DNA from: Marinobacter mobilis
GTDB taxonomy: Bacteria > Pseudomonadota > Gammaproteobacteria > Pseudomonadales > Oleiphilaceae
DNA: 64,000 bases
NCBI RefSeq assembly: GCF_900106945.1
Contig: NZ_FNNE01000002.1
Coordinates: forward strand, 124,001-188,000
Reading direction: 5' to 3'
The number at the start of each line of letters is the position of its first letter. The stretch's first letter is position 1. A model generated the notes under the pieces. It saw only the letters and a list, made by a program, of their open reading frames with translations. It did not search any database and had not been told where the DNA came from. This document shows positions 46,396 through 54,945 of the stretch, piece after piece. The translations under genes and the position numbers were made by a program.

Positions 46396-47130
46396 TTGAT
46401 TTCACGGTCACATGCCCGCTGGATTTGCTTGTCGGTTCTGCTGATGTCCTTTGGGGGGCTGAAAGCCGAGGCTGAGATTCATCTTGCGGTGCCGAGCATC
46501 ACCACCTTGCTGCAAGCGGATGGTGAGGGGATTTACCAACGTATGTTTGCTCGCGCCATGGCCTCTCTTCATTACCCGGTTAACCAGGAATTTTACCCCT
46601 ATAAACGCGCTTTGGTTCAATTCAGGGCCGGGCAAGCAGACTGCGTTTATTCATTCACCGATGTCCTGACAAAGGAACTCGGCGCTGATGCGGTTATTGC
46701 CAGCTATCCCTTGGGCCATTTTCGATACTTCCTCTTTTCCCGGGCGGACCGCCCCCCGGTCAGGTCCAATGAAGAGCTGGAGGGGCTGCGCTTGGGGGCT
46801 GTCATCGGCCATGAAAGCTATTATGGTGAGGTGCTGCGTTATCCCGGTGAAATCCTGGAAGTGAATTCTGACCGGCAAGCCATGGAGTTGCTGAGGCAGG
46901 GGCGCATCGATGTTGCCATCGCCGCCTTGCCGGATATTCAGCCTTATTTAGACGAACTTGCCTACGCTGAAGAGTTCCCGCTGTACATAGGCTATGATCG
47001 CATTACCTGCCATAACACTCCGCAGAACAGGGTGTTTCTGGACGACCTGTCTGCTGAGCTGAAAAAGCTCAAGGAAGAGGGGGGGTATCGGGAACTCGCG
47101 GGCGACTACTTCCTGGACTTCAACTTCTGA
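46396..47130 (+). CDS. Periplasmic solute-binding protein, family 3 type
   Basis: 244 residues from a TTG start at 46396 with AGGAGAG ahead. The signal peptide ends near KAEAE. The mature part has the SBP_bac_3 shape: IHLAVPSITTLLQADGEGIY, FYPYKRALVQFRAGQADCVYSFTDV, then RLGAVIGHESYYGEVL and DRQAMELLRQGRIDVAIAALPDI. It has one internal disulfide candidate (DCVYSF and ITCHN). No transporter partner is adjacent, and the ligand is unknown. It is followed, with a 1-base gap, by a DMT exporter gene. Confidence 0.8.
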   Translation: MISRSHARWICLSVLLMSFGGLKAEAEIHLAVPSITTLLQADGEGIYQRMFARAMASLHYPVNQEFYPYKRALVQFRAGQADCVYSFTDVLTKELGADAVIASYPLGHFRYFLFSRADRPPVRSNEELEGLRLGAVIGHESYYGEVLRYPGEILEVNSDRQAMELLRQGRIDVAIAALPDIQPYLDELAYAEEFPLYIGYDRITCHNTPQNRVFLDDLSAELKKLKEEGGYRELAGDYFLDFNF

Positions 47131-47131
47131 G

Positions 47132-48046
47132 GTGGCTTTGCTGTTTACCTCAATTTCACATTCCCGCCTGATTGCTTATGTCGGGCTGATCCTGACGCCC
47201 CTGTTCTGGGCGGGTAATGCGGTGGTTGCCCGTGCGATGTCAGGGCAGATGCCGCCGTTGTCGATGTCGTTTTACCGTTGGCTTCTGGCGTTGTTGATCG
47301 TGCTGCCATTAGGCTTGCCAGCGGTCTGGCGGCAACGGCGGGCGGTCCGTGATCACTGGCGGACGATCGCCGTGTTGGCGACCTTCAGTGTGGGGGCCTT
47401 CAATTCCCTGTTGTACTTTGCTGCGTTGACCACCAGTGCCACCAATATCGCCCTGATCAATACGACTATCCCTGTGATGATCGCGTTGCTTGCCTGGCTT
47501 ATGCTGGGCGAGCGCACTCGCCCGATACAGGCGATTGGCATTGCACTGGCCATTGTTGGCATTGTGATGGTTGTGGCCCGTGGCAGTTGGCAGACCCTGG
47601 CCCGGCTCGACTGGCATCCGGGGGACCTGATCATGGTTCTGGCCGTGTTCTGCTGGGGGCTGTTTTCAGTGCTTCTGCGCCGCCATGCACTGCCGCTGAC
47701 CTCACTGGCGTTCCTCACGGTACAGATTGCTTTCGGCCTGATCGCTATTGCACCGTTTTATCTGATCGACCTGCTGTTCTTGAGCGGGGGCTTTGCGGTG
47801 ACCTCGGGTAACCTTCTGGCGTTGCTCTATTTTGCCGTGTTCCCGGGGATTCTGGCCTATGGTTTCTGGAATCATGCGGTGCACGAGGTAGGCCCGTCGA
47901 AATCGGCTCTGTTCATGTACCTGGTTCCGATCTTTGCCGCGGTGATGGCAACCCTGTTCCTCAACGAACAGTTGTCCTGGTTCCACCTCGCCGGCGCGGC
48001 ACTCATTCTTGCCGGCCTGTTGCTGGCGACGCGGGCGGGCCGGTAG
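47132..48046 (+). CDS. EamA/DMT family transporter
   Basis: 304-residue membrane protein with ten predicted segments in two EamA repeats (LILTPLFWAGNAVVARAM starts the first; HPGDLIMVLAVFCWGLFSVLL starts the second). Members export amino acids, metabolites or drugs. Start is a GTG at 47132, one base after the preceding gene's stop codon, so the two are probably co-translated. Substrate cannot be predicted. Confidence 0.9.
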   Translation: MALLFTSISHSRLIAYVGLILTPLFWAGNAVVARAMSGQMPPLSMSFYRWLLALLIVLPLGLPAVWRQRRAVRDHWRTIAVLATFSVGAFNSLLYFAALTTSATNIALINTTIPVMIALLAWLMLGERTRPIQAIGIALAIVGIVMVVARGSWQTLARLDWHPGDLIMVLAVFCWGLFSVLLRRHALPLTSLAFLTVQIAFGLIAIAPFYLIDLLFLSGGFAVTSGNLLALLYFAVFPGILAYGFWNHAVHEVGPSKSALFMYLVPIFAAVMATLFLNEQLSWFHLAGAALILAGLLLATRAGR

Positions 48047-48068
48047 GCGTTGAACTGTGTCCCTAATC

Positions 48069-48578
48069 TTACATCCAGATCGATGGTGGCGCGGGCGCCC
48101 GGGTGTCAATGGCGAGGCCGCTGTGTTCCAGGAGACTTACCAGGGCCTCGATATCATCCCGGTTCAGGAAGTTTGCCAGAGCCACTTCCTTTTCCCTGTG
48201 GACCAGGAATAACCTGGGTGGGGCGACCGGGTTCAGGGGGGGATTGATCCGCAGGCGGGCATAGGGGCGTGGCAGGTGCCACTCGGCTTGTTTTCGGAAG
48301 ATGCCTTTTTCCAGGTGCAAGGCCTCGTCGGTGATGGTGAGGATTTCTCTTCGTCGGCAGGCGAGGGATGTGAGGTAGATGGCGGTGGCTAAGGCGGCCA
48401 GTTCCAGGCCGGCAAAGGGCAGTACCACCCACGCCCCAAGCCAGGCCATACCGCCTGCAATCACCAGAGACACGCCGCAGAGTGCAAGCCAGACGCGGAC
48501 ATTGCCGCGCCAGCTCATGGATTGGTTGGGGGTTAGCAAAAGGCGCGTGCCCCCGTTAAGTGGCAGTTGCTGAACCAT
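48069..48578 (-). CDS. DUF2244 family membrane protein
   Basis: About 169 residues. Two close membrane segments (VWLALCGVSLVIAGGMAWLG and FAGLELAALATAIYLTSLA) are followed by a soluble C-terminal part with ITDEALHLEKGIFRKQAEWH and PRPYARLRI, the layout of DUF2244. In many proteobacteria DUF2244 genes sit near cytochrome c oxidase assembly genes; here they do not. Start at 48578 is chosen for AGGAA 7 bases before; an ATG at 48593 gives five more residues. It follows the epimerase-like gene on the same strand by 18 bases. Confidence 0.85.
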   Translation of the reverse strand: MVQQLPLNGGTRLLLTPNQSMSWRGNVRVWLALCGVSLVIAGGMAWLGAWVVLPFAGLELAALATAIYLTSLACRRREILTITDEALHLEKGIFRKQAEWHLPRPYARLRINPPLNPVAPPRLFLVHREKEVALANFLNRDDIEALVSLLEHSGLAIDTRAPAPPSIWM

Positions 48579-48596
48579 GATGGTGTTCCTCATGGG

Positions 48597-49643
48597 TCAG
48601 GTTAGCACCTTTTCCCGGTACCAGCGCGCGTTGCTCTGTACCACCTGGTGAATCGGCGGTAGCGTGATTCCCTGGCCTTCCATGAATGCGCAGGACGAAG
48701 TCGTATCGAAGCGGGTGGGCTGGATGAAGTGCAGGGATTCCGGCGCGGTGTTCAGCTTTGTCGCGAGCCCCGGAATTTTTAACAGCCAGGCCAGCAATTT
48801 ACTGGGAATATGATATGCCGGTGGCTTTACGCCAAGGGGCGCGGCCATCAGTGCCAGTAGTCCTTTGAGATTAGGGGTGGCGGGATCCAGCGCCAGTATC
48901 CGTTCAGGCGGGGTAGGGGCACTGATCGCAGCGGCAATGATGCTGACCAGGGTGTCGACGGACACCAGTGGGAGCCAGTGTTCCGGTGAGCCCGGAATCA
49001 GCGCCATGCGTCCGTGGTTCAGGTTGTCGATCATCTGAAACAGAGGCTGGGCGGTATCCAGCTCGCCAGTGGCTGTGCTGCCTGTCAGCGTGGCGGGCTG
49101 TACCTCTACCCAATCCATATCCCTCGCCACCGCGTACTCCCTGCTTTTCAGCGCGCCTTCAAGCTTGCTTGCTTCGTAACTGCCAGCCTGCTGATAGACC
49201 TGCTCCCAGTCGGTGTCCGAAAGGTTGGCTAGCTTGATGCCCAGCCGCTCCAGATGAACTCTGTTTTCCAGCATGAAGCCAGAGATAAAGACCATCCTCA
49301 CCCCCAGTTTGTGGGCCAGTTCGGTAGCCGCCAGACTGCCTTCGACGTTGGTTTTCCGGGCAACGGCGGGGTCCATCGCCCACGCAAAGCGTGCGCCGAG
49401 GTGCACGACAGCGGTAATGTCATTGGGCAACGCCGAGGTCAGTCCCAGGCCCGGGGCGTCCAGGTCGCCAGCTATAGCATCAACGAGCTCACCTTGGCCG
49501 CCCAGTGTTGATACCTGCTGGCGCAGCTCGGAGAGTTTTGCCGGTTGGCGCATCAGAGCCAGAACCGGCTGGTGGTGCCTGGTCAGGTGGGCGCAGAGGT
49601 GGCGACCGATGAAGCCGGTGGCTCCGGTGATCAATACAGTCAT
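48597..49643 (-). CDS. NAD-dependent epimerase/dehydratase family protein
   Basis: 348 residues of the extended short-chain dehydrogenase class. NAD-binding TGATGFIGRHLCAHL at the start; VVHLGARFAWAMDP follows. The catalytic YxxxK position is modified: QAGSYEASKLEGALKSRE gives Y-x-x-x-K. Start at 49643 with AGGAG in front. It is divergent from a MerR regulator, and the promoter between them has the MerR-type spacing, so it is the likely regulated gene. Confidence 0.86.
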   Translation of the reverse strand: MTVLITGATGFIGRHLCAHLTRHHQPVLALMRQPAKLSELRQQVSTLGGQGELVDAIAGDLDAPGLGLTSALPNDITAVVHLGARFAWAMDPAVARKTNVEGSLAATELAHKLGVRMVFISGFMLENRVHLERLGIKLANLSDTDWEQVYQQAGSYEASKLEGALKSREYAVARDMDWVEVQPATLTGSTATGELDTAQPLFQMIDNLNHGRMALIPGSPEHWLPLVSVDTLVSIIAAAISAPTPPERILALDPATPNLKGLLALMAAPLGVKPPAYHIPSKLLAWLLKIPGLATKLNTAPESLHFIQPTRFDTTSSCAFMEGQGITLPPIHQVVQSNARWYREKVLT

Positions 49644-49676
49644 GGCGGATCTCCTGTCTATGGGTGTATCCGCAAA

Positions 49677-49706
49677 GGTAAAGTGTAGAGTATGCTCTAA
49701 GGTCAA
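49677..49706 (-). promoter_or_regulatory. MerR-type promoter for the epimerase-like gene
   Basis: On the minus strand TTGACC (49706-49701) and TTTACC (49682-49677) are 18 bp apart, or 20 bp if TACCTT is taken as the -10. Between them is a dyad TAGAG-N4-CTCTA (49686-49699). A long spacer with a centred dyad is the signature of MerR-activated promoters. Confidence 0.6.
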
Positions 49707-49746
49707 CCCCTCAGCGGCGCCTTAATGAATCACAGGAGATGTCTCT

Positions 49747-50109
49747 GTGCGAATTGCAGAACTGGAAGTGCGAACCGGAGTCAGTCGTCACACCCTGCGC
49801 TATTACGAGAAGGAAGGATTGCTGCAGGAAGTTATCCGCGATGGCAATAACTACCGGGATTACTCCGAGACCGCCGTAAGGCGGGTCGGTATGGTCAGAC
49901 AACTCAAGGAACTGGGCTTCTCTCTCAAAGAGATCAGAGACGTTATGGATGCCCTGCGAAGCAACACAATTGATTGTGCCCGAGGCGCCGCACTGATGGC
50001 TGAGAAAAAGGCCGCGGTTGACCGTCGTATCAAGGAGCTTCGTGAGGTGAGCAGGATGCTGGCTCAGGAGCAGACGCGCCTGGAAGCGAGTGCGGCTGCA
50101 GCCTGCTGA
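49747..50109 (+). CDS. MerR family transcriptional regulator
   Basis: 120 residues, GTG start with AGGAG 8 bases ahead. The N-terminal winged helix is typical (RIAELEVRTGVSRHTLRYYEKEG, NYRDYSETAVRRVGMVRQLKELG). A long dimerisation helix follows, ending in a short tail with a C-terminal Cys (residue 120) and one Cys at TIDCARG; a metal-binding MerR would have more cysteines in defined positions. The effector is unknown. Divergent from the epimerase-like gene, which is its probable target. Confidence 0.9.
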   Translation: MRIAELEVRTGVSRHTLRYYEKEGLLQEVIRDGNNYRDYSETAVRRVGMVRQLKELGFSLKEIRDVMDALRSNTIDCARGAALMAEKKAAVDRRIKELREVSRMLAQEQTRLEASAAAAC

Positions 50110-50140
50110 TCAGGCATCCACCTGAATAGCGACAATATGC

Positions 50141-50166
50141 ACAAATGTACCATATAGAACATTTGT
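50141..50166. promoter_or_regulatory. Inverted repeat upstream of the choice-of-anchor gene
   Basis: ACAAATGT (50141-50148) and ACATTTGT (50159-50166) are perfect inverted copies with a 10-base AT-rich centre. The region 50110-50300 is AT-rich relative to its surroundings and has no gene; the repeat may be an operator for the downstream secreted protein. Confidence 0.4.
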
Positions 50167-50300
50167 ACCATTTTCTTGCCCTTCATATTTAAAAAGAGTC
50201 TTTTGCTACTCCCGTTATCGCGCCAATACTGAGATGACCGAACGCAAGGAAATTTTGATCGCGGTGCTGTGTTCAATCGCGCTCATGGGAGGGTGTAGAT

Positions 50301-51446
50301 GTGTCAGACTGGAATTCGCAGTTAACGGGAGTTGTAAAACTTCTCAGCATTGTCTGTCTCGGGGTTGTGCTGGCTTCACCGGCCACAGCCGGAAACGGTA
50401 ATGGGAAAAACGGCAATCAGGGAGGTTCAGACCCGGTCGTGGAACCGTCGGTCATGGCCACGTACCGCGGCAGTGCCAAAGCGCTGGATGTCAGCGTTAA
50501 TCTGTTAGTGCTCTCCAAGGATCTGGTGATCTCAGACACCGGTGAACTGGACAGTGTCGGCGGGAGCAAAGATGAATCCCTGCTGGAAATCAACGAAGAC
50601 ATCGTCCAGGCGGCGCTGCTTAAGGCAACCACCGTCGGGTCTGGTCATCAGACCGATTCCATGGCCCAGACTCTGGGGCTGAACCTGGATCTGACGTCTC
50701 TGGGGGTAGGCCTGAGCATTGGCGCATCAGTTCTGGAGGCTGGTGCGACGGCTCGCTGTCAGAATGGTGACGTCGCCCTCACGGGTTACTCGGATATTGT
50801 CGGTCTGACCATTAATGGCCAGTCAATCGAAGTGGGGACTGATCCCAATGTATCTGTAGATCTGGGGCCGCTGCTGGAAGTTCATATCAACGAACAGATT
50901 GTGGACAGCTACGGCATGACCGTCAATGCTTTGCGGGTTGTGGTTCTGGATGTTTTGGGAGCACCGGTTGCGGAGGTCATTATCTCCCAGGCTCGGGCTG
51001 GTATTGATTGTGGCTCCGGACCGGAGGGCGAATGCCCGGATGGCGCGGACTTCGTGACTGGCGGAGGCTTTATCATGGGTCCGGACGGTAACCGGGTTAC
51101 CTTCTCCGTACACGGAGGCTACTTCCCGAACGGTGACCTCAAAGGCGGGATGAACCTGGTCACCAGCGGTCACCACATTAAAGGGTCACCAGCGCTCGGT
51201 TACTACATCATCGACGAGACCACCCGGCAGCTTGACTTCATGGCGGATGACTCTGGCCAAGCCACCGTCTGCACCGTCACCGTAGCGGATAATGGCGAGC
51301 CGGGGCGTGATGACACCTTTGCCATCACTTGTGACACGGGTTACAACACCAGCGGAGTGATGTCACAAGGCGGCAACATCCAGCTGCACAAGCCCCAGGC
51401 GTGCAGTGACTCCAAGACCAACAAACGTGGAGGCAGAAACCGATAG
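50301..51446 (+). CDS. Secreted choice-of-anchor P / post-COAP-1 protein
   Basis: 381 residues, GTG start with GGGAGG ahead. Signal peptide ends near SPATAGN. Two recognisable parts, by memory of NCBI models: a choice-of-anchor P type domain (MATYRGSAKALDVSVNLLVLS to about QARAGIDCG) and a post-COAP-1 domain (DFVTGGGFIMGPDGNRVTFSVHGGYFPNGD to VQLHKP). The tail is basic and rich in Lys, Arg and Gly (TNKRGGRNR). Such proteins are exported, beta-rich and of unknown role. An intrinsic terminator follows. Confidence 0.82.
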   Translation: MSDWNSQLTGVVKLLSIVCLGVVLASPATAGNGNGKNGNQGGSDPVVEPSVMATYRGSAKALDVSVNLLVLSKDLVISDTGELDSVGGSKDESLLEINEDIVQAALLKATTVGSGHQTDSMAQTLGLNLDLTSLGVGLSIGASVLEAGATARCQNGDVALTGYSDIVGLTINGQSIEVGTDPNVSVDLGPLLEVHINEQIVDSYGMTVNALRVVVLDVLGAPVAEVIISQARAGIDCGSGPEGECPDGADFVTGGGFIMGPDGNRVTFSVHGGYFPNGDLKGGMNLVTSGHHIKGSPALGYYIIDETTRQLDFMADDSGQATVCTVTVADNGEPGRDDTFAITCDTGYNTSGVMSQGGNIQLHKPQACSDSKTNKRGGRNR

Positions 51447-51472
51447 TTCCCATGCGTTAAGCCACGGAGGTT

Positions 51473-51508
51473 GGGGGTACCTTTTGCTGACGGGTACCCC
51501 CTTTTTTA
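51473..51508 (+). terminator. Intrinsic terminator after the choice-of-anchor gene
   Basis: GGGGGTACC (51473-51481) and GGTACCCCC (51493-51501) form a 9-bp stem around an 11-base loop, followed by six T. Confidence 0.9.
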
Positions 51509-51553
51509 TGGGATCTTGCCTGAGTCAGCCATGTCAAAAATCTCCGGCCCAAG

Positions 51554-52621
51554 TCATAACAGGGACAGTTGGTTTCCTCCAGGGCGTTGGAACAGGTCGG
51601 TTCTCAGAGGCGCTCTTTCATCCCTGGCGAGGCCTTCGGCTCTGGCCTTTCGGGCAAAGCGCTGACGAATCAGATCAGCGTAGGGGCCGGTACCGGTCAT
51701 GCGTTCGCCAAACTGTGACCGGTAGTTTTGTCCGCCCCTTGAATCACGGATCCGGTTCATGACATGACTGGCTCGCTGGGGAAAATGTCGATCCAGCCAA
51801 TCTCTGAACAGGTCATCCAGCTCATGGGGGAGCCTCAGCAGTATCCAGCTGGCGCTGGTGGCGCCAGCTTCAGCTGCGGACTGCAGGATGGACTCGATTT
51901 CATGGTCGTTAATGAACGGAATGACGGGGCCCATGATAATGCCAGTGGGAATACCTGCAGCCGAGAGCTCACGGATCATGCGAAGTCGGGTTGCCGGAGC
52001 CGCAGTCCGTGGTTCCATCTTGCGTTTAAGGTCATTGTTCAGGGTGGTCAGGCTCACCCGGACGGAACAGAGTCCCTGGCTGGCCAGCTCGGTGAGCAGG
52101 TCGAGATCCCTGAGGATCAGCGCGCCCTTGGTGATAATGGAAACGGGATGGCGATATTCGACCAGTACTTCAAGAATCTGGCGGGTGATCCGGCGCTGTT
52201 TTTCCAGCGGCTGGTAGGCATCGGTGTTCACCCCGAGGGCGATGGCTGAAGGTTGATAACCGGATTTGTCCAGCTGCTGTCTCAACTGGGCAGCGGCATT
52301 GGGTTTGGCTGTCAGCCGTGTTTCAAAATCCAGCCCCGGCGACATATCCCAGTAAGCATGGGTTGGACGTGCGAAACAGTAGACACAGCCATGTTCACAA
52401 CCGCGATAGGGGTTAATGGACTGTTCAAACGGAACATCGGGCGAACGGTTGCGGCTGATGATGGACCTGACCTGTTCATCCCGGACCTCTGTCGCCAGGG
52501 AGTCCGGACAGATGTCATCATCTGGGTCATGGTACCAGCCATCATCCTGCTGGCGATCGCTGACAATGGTCTGGTAACGGTTGTGGGGGGTTAGGTCAGT
52601 GCCACGTGTTTTCATTGCCAT
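51554..52621 (-). CDS. Radical SAM protein, PA0069/Rv2578c family, SOS-controlled
   Basis: 355 residues from the ATG at 52621 (a second at 52615). Radical SAM cluster motif YRGCEHGCVYCFARPTH (C-x3-C-x2-C) in a SPASM-less TIM-barrel, with the ancillary stretches ALGVNTDAYQPLEK, ITKGALILRDLDLL and GIIMGPVIPFINDHE, as in proteins related to spore photoproduct lyase. Function unknown; a role in DNA damage is suggested by the LexA box directly upstream. From memory, its Pseudomonas aeruginosa homologue PA0069 is listed among LexA-regulated genes. The ribosome site is weak, as if the 5' leader were only a few bases long. Confidence 0.88.
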   Translation of the reverse strand: MAMKTRGTDLTPHNRYQTIVSDRQQDDGWYHDPDDDICPDSLATEVRDEQVRSIISRNRSPDVPFEQSINPYRGCEHGCVYCFARPTHAYWDMSPGLDFETRLTAKPNAAAQLRQQLDKSGYQPSAIALGVNTDAYQPLEKQRRITRQILEVLVEYRHPVSIITKGALILRDLDLLTELASQGLCSVRVSLTTLNNDLKRKMEPRTAAPATRLRMIRELSAAGIPTGIIMGPVIPFINDHEIESILQSAAEAGATSASWILLRLPHELDDLFRDWLDRHFPQRASHVMNRIRDSRGGQNYRSQFGERMTGTGPYADLIRQRFARKARAEGLARDERAPLRTDLFQRPGGNQLSLL

Positions 52622-52655
52622 GCTCAATACTGTTTAAATATACAGCATTGAGCAT
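52620..52655. promoter_or_regulatory. LexA box inside a 36-bp palindrome
   Basis: CTGT-N8-ACAG (52630-52645) is a perfect SOS-box core with an AT-only centre. It is embedded in a longer inverted repeat: 14-base arms (52620-52633 and 52642-52655) match with one mismatch. The left arm ends in the ATG of the radical SAM gene, so LexA would cover the promoter and start. Confidence 0.85.
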
Positions 52656-52700
52656 AGCGGTCTTCACAGGTTGCGGCAATAGGTCCGGACGAGCGGCTGC

Positions 52701-54062
52701 CTAGATCTGTACCTTTTCATACAGATCAGGCACACAGCAATCCCAGCCAAAACGGTCACGTATACGCTTACGCATGATATCGCTGGCCAGTGGTTCGCCA
52801 TGGGTGACGTAGACCCGGTCAGGGCTCAGGGATCCCTGACCCAGCCAGTCCAGAATCTCCTGGTAGTCGCCATGGGCGGATAGTGAATCCAAGTTGAAAA
52901 TCTCGGCTTTGACCGGCCAGTGCTCGCCATGGATCTTTACCGACTCGGCGCCGTGGACCAGCGCATCCCCGCGGGTTCCCGGAGCCTGAAAGCCGGCGAA
53001 TACTATGCTGTTCCGCGGGTTCGGCAGCAGCGTTTTCAGATGGTGGAGCACCCGGCCACCGGAAGCCATGCCACTGGCTGAGATGATGATGCTGGGAAAC
53101 CGCTGGCTATTGAGTTCAATGGACTGCTCAACGGATTTGACGAACTCGGTGTTGTGGTCAATCAGGGCGCAGTCGTCGGTGGAGAGTCGGTGTTCCTTGT
53201 GATGGTGGCAGAAAATTTCCGTTGCCTTGATGGCCATGGGACTGTTCAGGTACACCGGCAGTCGCGGAATGCGATGCTCACGCATCAATTTATGGATCAG
53301 GTACAGCAGCATTTGCGCCCGGCCTACAGCAAAGGCGGGAATCAGCACAATGCCACCCCGCGCTGAGGTTTCAGTAATGATATCGGTCAATATCTGTTCC
53401 GGGTCACTATCGTCGTGCAGGCGATCACCGTAGGTGGATTCACAAATCAGGACGTCAGCTTTGCTGAGTGGTTCCGGTGCCCGCATGATCGGGTCGTTCT
53501 GGCGACCTACATCGCCACTGAACACGACCGTGCGGTTGGATTCGCTGTGGTGGACGTGAACGCAGGCTGAGCCAAGGATATGGCCGGCCGGAGTCAGATG
53601 TACGGACATACCGCGCACCGGTTCAAAGCTCTCATGGTAATGCACGGATTCAAAATGCTTCAGAGCTTCCCAGGCGTCCTTCTCGGTGAACAGGGGCTCA
53701 GGGGTTTCGTGGCGGGAGAAACGTTTTCGGCGGGCATATTTCGCGTCTTCTTCCTGCAGGTAGCCAGCATCAGGCAACAGTACGCGGCACAGATCGTGGG
53801 TCGCTTTGGCGCAGTAAATACGTCCTCGGAAGCCTTGTTTTACCAAGGCAGGCAGGTAGCCTGAGTGGTCGATGTGGCCATGGGTGAGAACGACTGCATC
53901 CAGTGATGCGGGGTCTACCGGGAATCTGGCCCAGTTCCTTCTTCGCAGCGTTTTCACGCCTTGATAGAGACCACAGTCCACCAGTAATTTATGCTTTTCA
54001 TCGGTTAACAGGTAACGGGACCCGGTCACGGTTCCTGCTCCACCCAGAAACTGAAGCTCCAT
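52701..54062 (-). CDS. MBL-fold / beta-CASP metallo-hydrolase (RNase-like)
   Basis: 453 residues. Metallo-beta-lactamase motifs: VDCGLYQG, LTHGHIDHSGYLPAL (HxHxDH), and later HLTPAGHILGSA and VFSGDVGRQNDPIM. The beta-CASP insertion lies at about 190-390 (LICESTYGDRLHDD onwards, with ISASGMASGGRVLHHL), and the C-terminal RMMBL segment ends with DSLSAHGDYQEILDWL and VYVTHGE. The family acts on RNA in archaea, eukaryotes and bacteria (YhfI/CPSF73-like); bacterial members of this type are mostly uncharacterised. No signal peptide. Confidence 0.92.
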   Translation of the reverse strand: MELQFLGGAGTVTGSRYLLTDEKHKLLVDCGLYQGVKTLRRRNWARFPVDPASLDAVVLTHGHIDHSGYLPALVKQGFRGRIYCAKATHDLCRVLLPDAGYLQEEDAKYARRKRFSRHETPEPLFTEKDAWEALKHFESVHYHESFEPVRGMSVHLTPAGHILGSACVHVHHSESNRTVVFSGDVGRQNDPIMRAPEPLSKADVLICESTYGDRLHDDSDPEQILTDIITETSARGGIVLIPAFAVGRAQMLLYLIHKLMREHRIPRLPVYLNSPMAIKATEIFCHHHKEHRLSTDDCALIDHNTEFVKSVEQSIELNSQRFPSIIISASGMASGGRVLHHLKTLLPNPRNSIVFAGFQAPGTRGDALVHGAESVKIHGEHWPVKAEIFNLDSLSAHGDYQEILDWLGQGSLSPDRVYVTHGEPLASDIMRKRIRDRFGWDCCVPDLYEKVQI

Positions 54063-54210
54063 AGCTCTGCTGCTCCTTCGCCTGATGTGCGTCTATGAAA
54101 TCCTGTCTCCCTACTATGGACCACAAAACGGATTTTGACCTTGATCTGTGGCAGTCGACGTCGCGTCTTTTATGCTGCAGGCATCTGCAAGGCCGCCCTG
54201 CAGCGGCGCT

Positions 54211-54945
54211 TTAAATCACTCCCAGGGTGGTCAGAGCGAAGGGCAGAAGCAGGGCGGTGAACACGCCGGTCAACCCCATGCCGAGGGAAGAGAAGGCACC
54301 TGCTATGGCACTGATTTCGAAGGCCCGGACCGTGCCGATCGCGTGGCCATTGATCCCCAGGGTCAGACCGATCAGACGATCATCACTGACGCCCAGCCAG
54401 CGGGCCAGCCATTCAACGAAAAGCGAGGCCAGTACCCCGGTTGCCAGCAAGCTACCCATCAGCAGAGAGACGGAGCCACCAATCTGTTCATTGATGCCAA
54501 TGGCGATGGGGGCCGTGACAGATTTGGGTGCCAGCGATGCCAGCACCTCACCGGAAGCACCGAGGGCCCAGGCAATGACCAGCGCATACAGTGCGGCCAC
54601 CGTGGCTGCCAGCGGGATGGTAATCAGAATCGGCCGCCACAGGGCGCGGATGTGGTGGAACTGCTGATACAACGGAACGCCCAGGGCGACGGTTGCGGGA
54701 CCGAGTAGGAAGGTCAGCCAGTCGGCGCCCTGCTGATAGTCTCGATAATCGATGGCAAGCAGCATCAGTAATGCGGCCAGCAGTACCGCGGCCAACAGGA
54801 CTGGAGGACACCATGCCGGCTGTCCCAGCCTGCGGAAAATACCAAGGCTGAGGAAATAGGCAATCAGCGTCAGGAGCACCGCCAGGGCCGGAGTACCAAG
54901 AAGGTGGGGCAGCAATTGCTGGAATCGTTCGGCCAGTTCAGTCAT
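54211..54945 (-). CDS. lrgB: LrgB/CidB family membrane protein
   Basis: 244 residues from the ATG at 54945. About six to seven membrane segments; family stretches LLGPATVALGVPLYQQFHHI, APKSVTAPIAIGINEQIGG and GINGHAIGTVRAFE are clear. LrgAB/CidAB proteins modulate murein hydrolase activity or export small metabolites such as pyruvate and glycolate. The start lies 8 bases inside lrgA, so the pair is translationally coupled. Confidence 0.93.
   Translation of the reverse strand: MTELAERFQQLLPHLLGTPALAVLLTLIAYFLSLGIFRRLGQPAWCPPVLLAAVLLAALLMLLAIDYRDYQQGADWLTFLLGPATVALGVPLYQQFHHIRALWRPILITIPLAATVAALYALVIAWALGASGEVLASLAPKSVTAPIAIGINEQIGGSVSLLMGSLLATGVLASLFVEWLARWLGVSDDRLIGLTLGINGHAIGTVRAFEISAIAGAFSSLGMGLTGVFTALLLPFALTTLGVI

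Noticed and set aside
51706..52000. Possible CRISPR-like or repeat array in the window
   Set aside because: I looked for regularly spaced direct repeats on both strands and saw none; the only direct repeats are short operator pairs.
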